From: CAYMJK01 sp043101635
GTDB taxonomy: Bacteria; Planctomycetota; Phycisphaerae; Phycisphaerales; UBA1924
Reading direction: 5' to 3'
Length of the DNA stretch: 32,090 nt
Assembly: GCA_043101635.1 (NCBI GenBank)
Contig: JBICIE010000206.1
Coordinates: 1 to 32,090 of the forward strand
Shown piece after piece: positions 22,429-28,330 of this stretch. Under the pieces are notes generated by a model. It saw only the letters and a program-made list of their open reading frames with translations. It was not told the DNA's origin and did not search any database. The position numbers were made by a program, and so were the translations under genes. How positions within the stretch are numbered: position 1 is the stretch's first letter; each line of letters begins with the position of its first letter.

Positions 22429-22984
22429 GACATTGATGGTCCTAGCGGCGATTGCTGTCACCTCGGCCTTGGTGGTCATTCTGTTGCCCGGACATTGGCC
22501 GACTGCTGTCTACAGCGCGTTTGACGGGCAGACAGGGAGATTCGTGGACAGAGACGGAGAGACTCACTGCCTGTTATTCTCGCGGAGTACCTCGCCGAGG
22601 GCGGAGTTTTCATTCCTACCTCCGTTATGGTACGAAACGCGATGCTATGTCGAGTATGTTGGAAAGGGCCCAACCGGCCTGTGCGACATTGGTGATGTGC
22701 CGGAGCCCCTCAGCACGCAGCTTCGCGCCTTTGTTCGGACGAGCGCACCGGCCTGGTACGCGGACAGGTACTTGGCCATCAACCCGCGGATTGTTGCAGC
22801 AGCTCTGCTACTCCTGTTCGCGTTTGTCGTTTCCTTGAAAGCAGTCACCGTACCATCTCGAATGGGATCCCACCAGTGCGCGCAATGCGGGTACTGTCTC
22901 GATGGGCTGGAGCATCACAGATGTCCCGAGTGCGGGTCGGATGTTCCATCAGCATCCAGGTGCCACGCTCAAGAAACTGCGTGA
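22406..22984 (+). CDS. Membrane protein with C-terminal zinc ribbon, candidate immunity protein
   Basis: A 192-residue protein starting inside the end of the RHS tip gene (ATG 22406; GAGG 6 bases upstream). It has a membrane span near residues 8-28 (TLMVLAAIAVTSALVVILL), a soluble loop of about 100 residues, a second span near 131-151 (VAAALLLLFAFVVSL), and a zinc ribbon CAQCGYCLDGLEHHRCPECG. The C..CGY.L.GL...RCPECG form is common in planctomycete membrane proteins, so the ribbon itself is not diagnostic. The overlap with a putative toxin makes immunity the natural guess; nothing in the sequence proves it. Codon use is less GC3-biased than in the flanking housekeeping genes. Confidence 0.65.
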   Translation: MARPQVIETLMVLAAIAVTSALVVILLPGHWPTAVYSAFDGQTGRFVDRDGETHCLLFSRSTSPRAEFSFLPPLWYETRCYVEYVGKGPTGLCDIGDVPEPLSTQLRAFVRTSAPAWYADRYLAINPRIVAAALLLLFAFVVSLKAVTVPSRMGSHQCAQCGYCLDGLEHHRCPECGSDVPSASRCHAQETA

Positions 22985-23235
22985 TCTGCTCGGTCTCGAC
23001 TGCGTCGAGTCGGCGCTCTGTACGGCGATGGGACGCATAGACCTGACGCTCACAAGGGAACAACCCATGCTGCGGAGCAGGACTGGATGTCTCCGAGTGG
23101 CGGGGCGACCGCCAACGACCGGGTTGATGCACAACCTCTCGGCGCAGAAGATGCACCCTCCGAAGAACTGAAACAGTTGAGCCTCGACTCCACTGAAACC
23201 ATCATCGGGCGCCTCCGATAGTCGGCTAACCACGT
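22985..23235 (+). other. No clear gene; possibly a decayed coding stretch
   Basis: Between the membrane gene and the structured leader. One frame reads VGALYGDGTHRPDAHKG ... ATANDRVDAQPLGAEDAPSE ... SLDSTETIIGRLR and a stop at about 23220, with a protein-like composition. It has no suitable start and is out of frame with the gene before it. It could be the remains of a second immunity gene; I cannot support more. Confidence 0.25.
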
Positions 23236-23244
23236 GAAGCCTTC

Positions 23245-23352
23245 GGTTCATTGCATGAACCACGCTCCGCTCGGCAGGGCGAGCCCAAACCAGTAATCGA
23301 AGAGCCCATAGGTGGGCTCCGCAAGGACGGGGGCGCCCAATTGAAAGGAGGT
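23245..23352 (+). ncRNA. Structured leader candidate upstream of the 23364 gene
   Basis: Three hairpins follow each other: 23245-23261 (GGTTCAT/ATGAACC, loop TGC), 23269-23284 (GCTCG/CGAGC) and 23302-23319 (GAGCCCA/TGGGCTC, loop TAGG), then a GGGCGCCC palindrome and a full AAAGGAGGT ribosome site at 23344-23352. It could be a cis-acting regulator or a small RNA; I do not recognise a known class. Confidence 0.35.
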
Positions 23353-23363
23353 ACTCATGCAAG

Positions 23364-23651
23364 ATGGAAAACGAAGTCAAAACGACGCTCGAACTGTTCG
23401 AGCAAGTGAAGGAACGCGTTGGAAGTGACGAAGTGGCAATCGCGCTCGTGCAAGAGGTCGGCAAAGACCTTCGAACAGCGATGATGCGACACGCCGGCAA
23501 CGGCCTGGACTCACACCCGAGTGAGTCGGGCACTGCGATGACGCCAAAGCAAGGAGCGTTCCTGCAACGACTCAACGTCAAGATTGACGAGTCGTGGGAC
23601 AGGGCCGAGGCCAGTCGCCAGATTGACCAGGCGCTAGCCGAAGAGTGCTGA
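23364..23651 (+). CDS. Small protein, function unknown
   Basis: A 95-residue protein. The first half is helical and acidic (LELFEQVKERVGSDEVAIALVQEVGKDL); the second has a MTPKQGAFLQRLNVKIDESWDRAEASRQIDQAL stretch. Patterns such as 'T.KQ..YL..L.......T.AEAS.LI' occur at the ends of various phage and plasmid proteins, so a DNA- or protein-binding SAP-like role is possible, but I do not assign it. AAAGGAGGT is 12 bases before ATG 23364, but only 4-5 bases before an out-of-frame ATG at 23357 that opens a 23-codon ORF, so initiation may be indirect. A clear terminator follows. It is preceded by a hairpin-rich leader. Confidence 0.6.
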   Translation: MENEVKTTLELFEQVKERVGSDEVAIALVQEVGKDLRTAMMRHAGNGLDSHPSESGTAMTPKQGAFLQRLNVKIDESWDRAEASRQIDQALAEEC

Positions 23652-23656
23652 CAGAG

Positions 23657-23677
23657 GGCGGAGCCTCAGGCTCCGCC
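23657..23677 (+). terminator. Hairpin terminator of the 23364 gene
   Basis: A perfect 9-bp stem GGCGGAGCC/GGCTCCGCC with loop TCA, six bases after the stop codon. The downstream TCCTTCTC is only moderately T-rich. Confidence 0.65.
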
Positions 23678-23886
23678 TCCTTCTCGGCTGCTTGGGGCAG
23701 ATACGCAGCATAGTCTGCACTAACTACTGACTGCCCGCCACCACAGAGGGGCGCTCCCCCGAAGAAGCAGACCAGAATGGTGCTGCCGTTTGGTCCGAGC
23801 GGCTTCAACCGCTGAGCAAAGCACCTAGAATACCTGGGTTCACACGTCGCCCTGGTCGCAAACTCTCAGCCCTAGGAGGCCCGTCG

Positions 23887-24177
23887 ATGCAGGTCACGAT
23901 TACAGTCGATTTTGAGTTCTCGGGATGCAACTACCACGCCCCCTCGGCGCTGGACTTCGAGACATGTGAAGAGGTGCTTCGCGAGGAGGGGAGGCCGCCG
24001 GCCTTGGACTACCAGGTCTGGGCGTACCGCGATCTTCTCCTGAAGTTCGCCCAGCAGATCGCTCACCAGTGGCCGGACTTGGAATCGGCCATTCGTGAAG
24101 ATGTCGAAAAGCGCCTCGGCTACAAGGACGGCGTCGCGCCGATTCCCGCCGGCGCCGGCGGTTCTCGAGAAGGTTAG
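23887..24177 (+). CDS. Small protein, function unknown, first gene of a pair
   Basis: A 96-residue protein starting MQVTITVDFEFSGCNYHAP and continuing with FETCEEVLREEGRPPALDYQVWAYRDLLLKFAQQIAHQWPDLESAI. It has a beta-strand-like N-terminus and a helical C-terminal part. No motif is recognised. AGGAGG lies 7 bases before ATG 23887, so this start is well supported. Its stop is four bases before the start proposed for the large gene that follows, so the two are very likely co-transcribed and may act together. The 235 bases before it hold the terminator of the previous gene and nothing else I can name. Confidence 0.6.
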   Translation: MQVTITVDFEFSGCNYHAPSALDFETCEEVLREEGRPPALDYQVWAYRDLLLKFAQQIAHQWPDLESAIREDVEKRLGYKDGVAPIPAGAGGSREG

Positions 24178-24181
24178 AGGA

Positions 24182-25648
24182 GTGGTCGCGCAACGCGAGG
24201 TTGCGGTCTATGAGGCCCTCCGCGCGTTGAGCAGATTCCCAGTCGATGTAGACTCCTGGTCCCAGTTGGACCCGGGGACGCAGGCGATAGCGATCACGAA
24301 CGTGATCGAAGCGGTGGCGATGTTGGGTGTAGGCATCGCAGAGCCGTGGGTGGCGTCCTTGCTTCGGTGGACGACCTGGAGTCCGGGCCCGGACAGACTG
24401 GAGTGGTATGAGCCCACTCTGTTGAGGCTCCGAACTAAGTGCGCGCTTGGCTTGTCACCGGATGAGGTCGAAGTTGCTCGGCTGCGGGAGAGCATGCTCT
24501 CCATTGACCGGTTGATGCCGGCCCTCGTCGCCCTTGAGACGGTCACCCAACCAGCGGTATTGGCTCGATGCCCGCTGACGTCGGGGCTGATCTCCGAGAT
24601 GGACTCGCACATCGCGCAGTTTGGCAGAGACCTTGAAGGGGTCAGGCACGAGGACCAACTCTACTACTACGTCTTAGCTCGGAAGCTGCCGATGCTGAGA
24701 TTCCCGGCCGTTGCCGATGCAGACGCCGGAGACATCGAACGCCTGGCGCGAGCTGCAGCGTCGTCCGAAGAGCCGGGGCGGGTGCGCCGGCTCGGATTCA
24801 CATGCGACAGCCTTGGCGCCTTGGGCGCGGCACACAGCACGCTTCTCCGTGAGATCTACGGACACCTCTCCAAGGCAGTTGAGGATGGAGCGTGCGTTGC
24901 AACTGACGCGTTCGTCGAGGACCACCATGTGCCGGATAGCCTGCAAGTCCACAGCGCCCTCGTTGGAAGCTACAACGCATCGCTGGTCGTCCGCAGCGCG
25001 CGGCATGTCCTCGGTGATGAAGAGTGGAATCGTGCGCAAGCATGGTGCTGTCAATTACTGCGTGGGGCAGTCGGCGCGCCGTCGAACGGGTTGCCCGCGT
25101 CCGCGGCCTCGGGAGCTGCTCGTAACGCAACAACGTTAATTCGATGGCAGGGTCTTCAGAGCGCATCGATGGGAGATGAGGTGATATCCGAGACTGCTGC
25201 TGATGGGTTGGCGAGCTGGATTCGAGACGGACGTCAGCCCTCTGGCGAGGTCGCGAGCAATGTAGCACAGAGCTTCGATGGGGTCGTTCCGCAGATAGTC
25301 GTCGACGAACTTCGGCAAGTGGTTGTCCTGAATGGCCAGGTTGAGATGAGCATAGCCGACTGGCGAGTCAACGCTGGCGGCATGCTGTGGCTCGCGATGA
25401 CGTACGCTGGAACTGTCCTCGAGCACGACAAGGTGAGGGAGTACTTCGGCCTCGAGGACCATCAGGCCGTGTCACATCTGCGCAGCAGCCTTGCTCGGCG
25501 GCTCGATGGCATCCCCATCGAGGCTGTCATTCCACCTGGGAAGCGCGGGACGGCCGTCTGGGATGTCCCCGATCGCGGATGGACCTTCCTCTGGCTCCGG
25601 CGTTCCGCCGATTACAGCATGATCAAGCCGCGACGCGCGAAGGTGTAG
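24182..25648 (+). CDS. Large protein of unknown function, second gene of a pair
   Basis: A 488-residue mostly alpha-helical, soluble protein. The N-terminus (AQREVAVYEALRALSRFPVDV) and the middle (HEDQLYYYVLARKLPMLRFP; AHSTLLREIYGHLSKAVEDG) have no recognised motif. The last ~90 residues include WLAMTYAGTVLEHDKVREYFGLEDHQAVSHLRSSLARRLDG and VPDRGWTFLWLRR; this has the rhythm of a winged-helix or output domain, but that is a guess. GTG 24182 is preferred: it follows the previous stop by four bases, and GAGAAGG is about 8 bases upstream. The frame is open to 24095, which would overlap the previous gene by over 80 bases. Its codon use is less GC-biased than in the left part, a sign of transfer. 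The 3' end overlaps the convergent ORF at 25612 by 37 bases. Confidence 0.55.
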   Translation: MVAQREVAVYEALRALSRFPVDVDSWSQLDPGTQAIAITNVIEAVAMLGVGIAEPWVASLLRWTTWSPGPDRLEWYEPTLLRLRTKCALGLSPDEVEVARLRESMLSIDRLMPALVALETVTQPAVLARCPLTSGLISEMDSHIAQFGRDLEGVRHEDQLYYYVLARKLPMLRFPAVADADAGDIERLARAAASSEEPGRVRRLGFTCDSLGALGAAHSTLLREIYGHLSKAVEDGACVATDAFVEDHHVPDSLQVHSALVGSYNASLVVRSARHVLGDEEWNRAQAWCCQLLRGAVGAPSNGLPASAASGAARNATTLIRWQGLQSASMGDEVISETAADGLASWIRDGRQPSGEVASNVAQSFDGVVPQIVVDELRQVVVLNGQVEMSIADWRVNAGGMLWLAMTYAGTVLEHDKVREYFGLEDHQAVSHLRSSLARRLDGIPIEAVIPPGKRGTAVWDVPDRGWTFLWLRRSADYSMIKPRRAKV

Positions 25649-26193
25649 TCGCGGCGCAGAGACTGGAGCGCCTCTCGCTCAGATTCGGGTTCAAGTGCAC
25701 CCAAGAGTCTCCTAGCGAACGGATTGGTCTGCTTCCGAAGGACGGTGGGCGACTCTGCGGGGTGGAGTAGGCGCAGGCGAGGGTCTCGGTGGGCGTGCTG
25801 CCAGAGATACGGGATGGGCTGCTGCGGGTCGCCGAGTGGTTGGCGGTGTATCACGACGCGGTAGTCAGGCGAATGAGCGTGCGAATCGAACCAGCCGTCG
25901 AGATCGCCACCTTCAGCCGGACCCGGCTTCACGATGTACGTGTCGAGCGCTATTGACGTTGAGGACCGTCGCGCATACGCCGGGACCGTCATGCCGGTTG
26001 AGATGTAGCGGGCGGCGAGCGCGTTCAGCACGGTGGCAAGCGCCGCATCTGGAGGCAGCCAGCTACGCCAGGGAGAGTCTGCGAGCTTCGGGGGCCGGCG
26101 GGGCCAAGCTGCTCGGAGGCGCTCCCAGTCAGGCACGTATGTGCTTGTGACGGAGATCAGCGAAGTGTTCGAAGTCCAGATGAGGTAGACCAT
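25612..26193 (-). CDS. Hypothetical protein on the opposite strand
   Basis: A 193-residue open frame, the longest plausible one in this stretch. It begins MVYLIWTSNTSLISVTSTYVP and includes PKLADSPWRSWLPPDAALATVLNALAARYI, VKPGPAEGGDLDGWFDSHAH and DYRVVIHRQPLGDPQQPIPY, with normal amino-acid balance, unlike the Arg-rich alternatives on the plus strand. No family is recognised. No ribosome site precedes ATG 26193, and the 3' end overlaps the convergent gene by 37 bases, so the exact start is uncertain and the gene itself is only moderately supported. Confidence 0.4.
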   Translation of the reverse strand: MVYLIWTSNTSLISVTSTYVPDWERLRAAWPRRPPKLADSPWRSWLPPDAALATVLNALAARYISTGMTVPAYARRSSTSIALDTYIVKPGPAEGGDLDGWFDSHAHSPDYRVVIHRQPLGDPQQPIPYLWQHAHRDPRLRLLHPAESPTVLRKQTNPFARRLLGALEPESEREALQSLRRDYTFARRGLIML

Positions 26194-26240
26194 GCACAGA
26201 GCGGGCGGTCAAAGTACTTAAGCCTGCCTGTTCGTGGCTT

Positions 26241-26254
26241 GTGAGTGCATTCAC
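26241..26254. promoter_or_regulatory. Possible operator upstream of the conjugation operon
   Basis: GTGAGTGCATTCAC is a near-palindrome (12 of 14 positions) in the 158-base gap before the first operon gene at 26352. No convincing -35/-10 pair can be placed next to it, so its role is uncertain. Confidence 0.25.
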
Positions 26255-26351
26255 CTATACGCAAGCTAATGCGATCTATGAGCAAGCAACGGGCAGTTGC
26301 TTAGGCATGCCGGCGCAGGCACACTCCATGGTACAGGCAGGAGGATCTCCC

Positions 26352-26783
26352 GTGAAGCGACTCCAGATCAGCGAAGCATGGGCACGGCGCTCCTTGCCAG
26401 ACGCGGATGATCTACGCTGGGCATCAGATGCGCTTGTCGAGGGCGAGCCCGACCCCGCGCCTCAGCGACCGTCAGACGTGCGAGTGGTGTGCCTGTTCGA
26501 TGTTCCCCTGGTGTGCAACGATGGTCGCCGCGTCGACCGCCGGATCATCGCCGCCATCGAGGCGGCGCTCGATGATCGATATGGAGGGTGCAATGTGCGG
26601 GACGGGGTGCGCCGAGGGCGCTGGCATGGGGCCGAGGAGCCGGTTCTGCGGATCGAGGTGGCAGTGTCGGCAGCGCAGGTGGGCGAAGTCCGCCGGCTCG
26701 CCATCGCCATGGGCTGCAGGCTGCAGCAGGAAGCGGTCTACTTCGTGGCCGACGGCGTTGCTGAGATCATCCCGTTGCGGTGA
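26352..26783 (+). CDS. Unrecognised 143-aa protein, first gene of the E1/E2-like operon
   Basis: GTG 26352 is chosen as start: AGGAGG sits 7 bases before it, while the frame upstream (to 26241) has different composition. The product has an N-terminal linker, then a compact domain: RVVCLFDVPLVCNDGRRVDRRIIAAIEAALDDRYGG, RGRWHG, PVLRIEVAVSAAQVGEVRRLAIAMGCRLQQEAVYFVADG. Alternating strands and helices and the RIEVAV / QEAVYF strands suggest an alpha/beta sandwich. I do not recognise the family; it is not an obvious beta-grasp ubiquitin-like protein, lacking a C-terminal Gly-Gly. It is the first of nine same-direction genes and is separated from the next by only six bases, so it probably works with them. 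Confidence 0.6.
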   Translation: MKRLQISEAWARRSLPDADDLRWASDALVEGEPDPAPQRPSDVRVVCLFDVPLVCNDGRRVDRRIIAAIEAALDDRYGGCNVRDGVRRGRWHGAEEPVLRIEVAVSAAQVGEVRRLAIAMGCRLQQEAVYFVADGVAEIIPLR

Positions 26784-26789
26784 GGGGCG

Positions 26790-27287
26790 GTGGTGCAGCG
26801 CGACTACGAACACGCCGGGGCGGACCGCCGCGACCTCCTTGCCGCACGAGAGAGGGTCCGGCATGCGTCTCGCAGGCTTCTGGACGCGTGCGGCCGCCTG
26901 GTTGCTCTCGCGGCGGCTGAGGCCGGCATCGCAGAAGAGGCGTCCGATGAACTGCCGGCTGGAGGGAGCGAGTTACTTGGCTGCGCCGATCCACCCGACA
27001 CTGACGCCTCCACCCTCGATCGCTCCATGACCGAGAGCCGGATCCGTCGTCGGGACATCTTCTCGACCTTCGAGCGGGTGCAAGACTGCTTCACCGACAC
27101 CCAGTGGGAGGTCGTCACGCGGTACTACCGGGATGGCAAGAGCGAGCAGCAGATCGCAGACGAACTGGGACTCTCGCGAAGCGCCGTCAACGAGCGCCGC
27201 CACCGCGCCGAAGAGCGCAAACGTCTGCGTGAGGCAGAACTGCGCGAGGAGCAGTTCCGCCTCCTCCGAAAATACCAGAATCCATGA
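26790..27287 (+). CDS. Sigma-region-4-like HTH protein
   Basis: A 165-residue protein. Residues 101-147 (CFTDTQWEVVTRYYRDGKSEQQIADELGLSRSAVNERRHRAEERKRL) form a helix-turn-helix of the sigma-70 region 4 / phage-regulator type. The first 100 residues have a helical part, a Gly/Asp linker and RIRRRDIFSTFERVQD; there is no sigma region 2, so it is not a complete sigma factor. A regulator of this operon or of transcription in a mobile element is the likely role. It starts at GTG 26790 (or 26793), just after the TGA of the previous gene with GAGGGG in the gap. An ATGA at its end opens an 11-codon ORF that is probably chance. Confidence 0.75.
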   Translation: MVQRDYEHAGADRRDLLAARERVRHASRRLLDACGRLVALAAAEAGIAEEASDELPAGGSELLGCADPPDTDASTLDRSMTESRIRRRDIFSTFERVQDCFTDTQWEVVTRYYRDGKSEQQIADELGLSRSAVNERRHRAEERKRLREAELREEQFRLLRKYQNP

Positions 27288-27368
27288 CGAACAACCCGGC
27301 GCTCGCCGGAGGGGTGTAGGCCGCGCGCAGTGCGCAGCTCACCGTGTTCTCTAGCTCTGGAGATCGTC

Positions 27369-27485
27369 ATGCACAGCAGCAAGCCGTTCCCGCTTCTCGC
27401 CCCCTCGGCCGGTCCGCTGGCCGCCGGTGAGATCCCGCCCGGCACGTTCGAGGGCGGGGAGATCGAACCCGGCGTCTTCCACTGA
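27369..27485 (+). CDS. 38-aa peptide with two GEI.PG.F repeats, candidate substrate or modifier
   Basis: ATG 27369 has GGAG exactly 6 bases upstream, so it is a well-formed gene despite its size. The peptide has a Lys/Ser/Pro start (MHSSKPFPLLAPSAGPL) and then two copies of an eight-residue motif ten residues apart: GEIPPGTF (20-27) and GEIEPGVF (30-37), closing with His. Between them is FEGG, a di-glycine. It lies directly before E2-like, JAMM and E1-like genes and is separated from them by strong hairpins. It is too short to be a folded ubiquitin-like protein. It could be a precursor peptide adenylated by the E1-like enzyme (as MccA is by MccB), a JAMM-trimmed modifier ending in Gly-Gly, or only a leader peptide. 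No function is proven. Confidence 0.6.
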   Translation: MHSSKPFPLLAPSAGPLAAGEIPPGTFEGGEIEPGVFH

Positions 27486-27501
27486 TCACCACCTCACTTG
27501 A

Positions 27502-27533
27502 CCGGGCTATGGAGGGCCCGGCCCGCGAGCGGG
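27502..27533 (+). promoter_or_regulatory. Two adjacent hairpins between the peptide and the enzyme genes
   Basis: 27502-27507/27516-27521 (CCGGGC/GCCCGG) and 27522-27533 (CCCG/CGGG) lie just after the peptide stop. There is no T-run, so they may stabilise the 3' end of the peptide mRNA or lower downstream expression without acting as a full terminator. Confidence 0.35.
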
Positions 27534-27576
27534 TCGCCTTGACGGGCGGTCCGCTCGATTGACCCAGGAGATGCGC

Positions 27577-27846
27577 GTGATCAAGACGTATCGCTCCAAG
27601 GACGGCCTGCACTACTTCACGTTCCGCTTCAAGCGCACCTTCGGCGGCGTCGAGGTCTACTGCACGCGTCATCCATCGTTGATGGGCCGAGACAGCGACC
27701 CGCACAAGACGCACCTGTTCCGCTCCGGCCGCATCTGCTTCACCGCCGGGGGCCGGCCCCGCACCCAGGGGCGGGCCGAGCAGCTCGCCGGGCAGTGGGC
27801 CGAGTACTACCTCGAGTACCGGCGCAGCGGGAGGGTCCAGTCGTGA
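27577..27846 (+). CDS. Minimal E2-like (ubiquitin-conjugating-like) protein
   Basis: An 89-residue protein. HKTHLFRSGRICF (43-55) resembles the E2 signature HPN(I/V)Y..G.ICL, with Cys54 as the expected thioester cysteine and His43/His46 at the HPN position. Before it are two beta strands (LHYFTFRFKR; GVEVYCTRHP), after it a helix LAGQWAEYYLEYR with Trp74, as in bacterial E2-like proteins, which are cut down relative to the ~150-residue eukaryotic UBC fold. The neighbours (JAMM, E1-like, RING-like) support this. GTG 27577 is selected because AGGAG is 6 bases upstream; ATG 27571 is too close to it. Its stop overlaps the JAMM start as GTGA. The E2 assignment is a motif-level inference and would need a profile or structure search. 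Confidence 0.6.
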   Translation: MIKTYRSKDGLHYFTFRFKRTFGGVEVYCTRHPSLMGRDSDPHKTHLFRSGRICFTAGGRPRTQGRAEQLAGQWAEYYLEYRRSGRVQS

Positions 27847-28319
27847 GCGGATTACTACCGCTGCTCTCCGGTCTTCCGAGTGTTGCGCAGCCCCGTCTTG
27901 AGATCGCCCGCAGGGCCTACCGCCAGATGATGGAGCTGGCGCTGCGTCCCGCCGAGACGGGCGGGATCCTGCTGGGCCCGATCGGCGGCAGCGTCGTCAC
28001 GGACTTCCACTTCGACGCCGGGGGCGCCTGCACCGGGAGCACCTACAGCCCGGATCACATCACCCTGCAGCGGCTGATGGATGCGCAGTGGCTGCCCTCC
28101 GGCCTGGACATGAAGGGCTTCGCCCACAGCCACCCAGGGCAGCTCGATCGCCTGAGCGCCGGCGACCTTGCCTACATCGACCGTCTGCTGAGGGCCAACG
28201 ACGACATCGACCCGTTCATTGCCCCCATCGTCCTGCCGGCGGCCTGCCGGATCTGCCCCATCGTCGTGCCGAGGCGCTGGCCGCTGGTCCCCCTCCGCGC
28301 CCGGCTGATCATCTTCTAA
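27843..28319 (+). CDS. JAMM/JAB (MPN+) metalloisopeptidase
   Basis: A 158-residue JAB domain protein that should cleave isopeptide or peptide bonds next to a ubiquitin-like modifier, with zinc. The catalytic set is complete: Glu38 (in ETGGILLG), His95 and His97 (in FAHSHPG), seven residues, Ser105, two residues, Asp108, giving H.H-x7-S..D. DYIDRLL-like (LAYIDRLL) follows, as in other JAB proteins. The C-terminal strand LIIF closes the fold. It starts at GTG 27843, overlapping the E2-like stop (GTGA), and ends 11 bases before the E1-like gene. In bacterial systems such a protein either deconjugates targets or trims a modifier precursor. Confidence 0.92.
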   Translation: MSGLLPLLSGLPSVAQPRLEIARRAYRQMMELALRPAETGGILLGPIGGSVVTDFHFDAGGACTGSTYSPDHITLQRLMDAQWLPSGLDMKGFAHSHPGQLDRLSAGDLAYIDRLLRANDDIDPFIAPIVLPAACRICPIVVPRRWPLVPLRARLIIF

Positions 28320-28330
28320 GGAGTAGCCCC

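Noticed and set aside
22902..23171. 89-aa plus-strand ORF overlapping the end of the membrane/Zn-ribbon gene
   Set aside because: No ribosome site, long overlap with a better gene and an unnatural composition.
22949..23581. 210-aa minus-strand ORF across the structured leader and the 23364 gene
   Set aside because: Ser/Arg/Cys-rich shadow without a start signal; the plus-strand gene has a ribosome site and a terminator.
25836..26150. 104-aa plus-strand ORF
   Set aside because: Arg/Ser-rich and antisense to the more protein-like minus ORF at 25612-26193.
27284..27319. 11-codon ORF opening with ATGA at the end of the HTH gene
   Set aside because: No own ribosome site and no sequence character; probably chance. 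The 38-aa peptide after it is far better supported.
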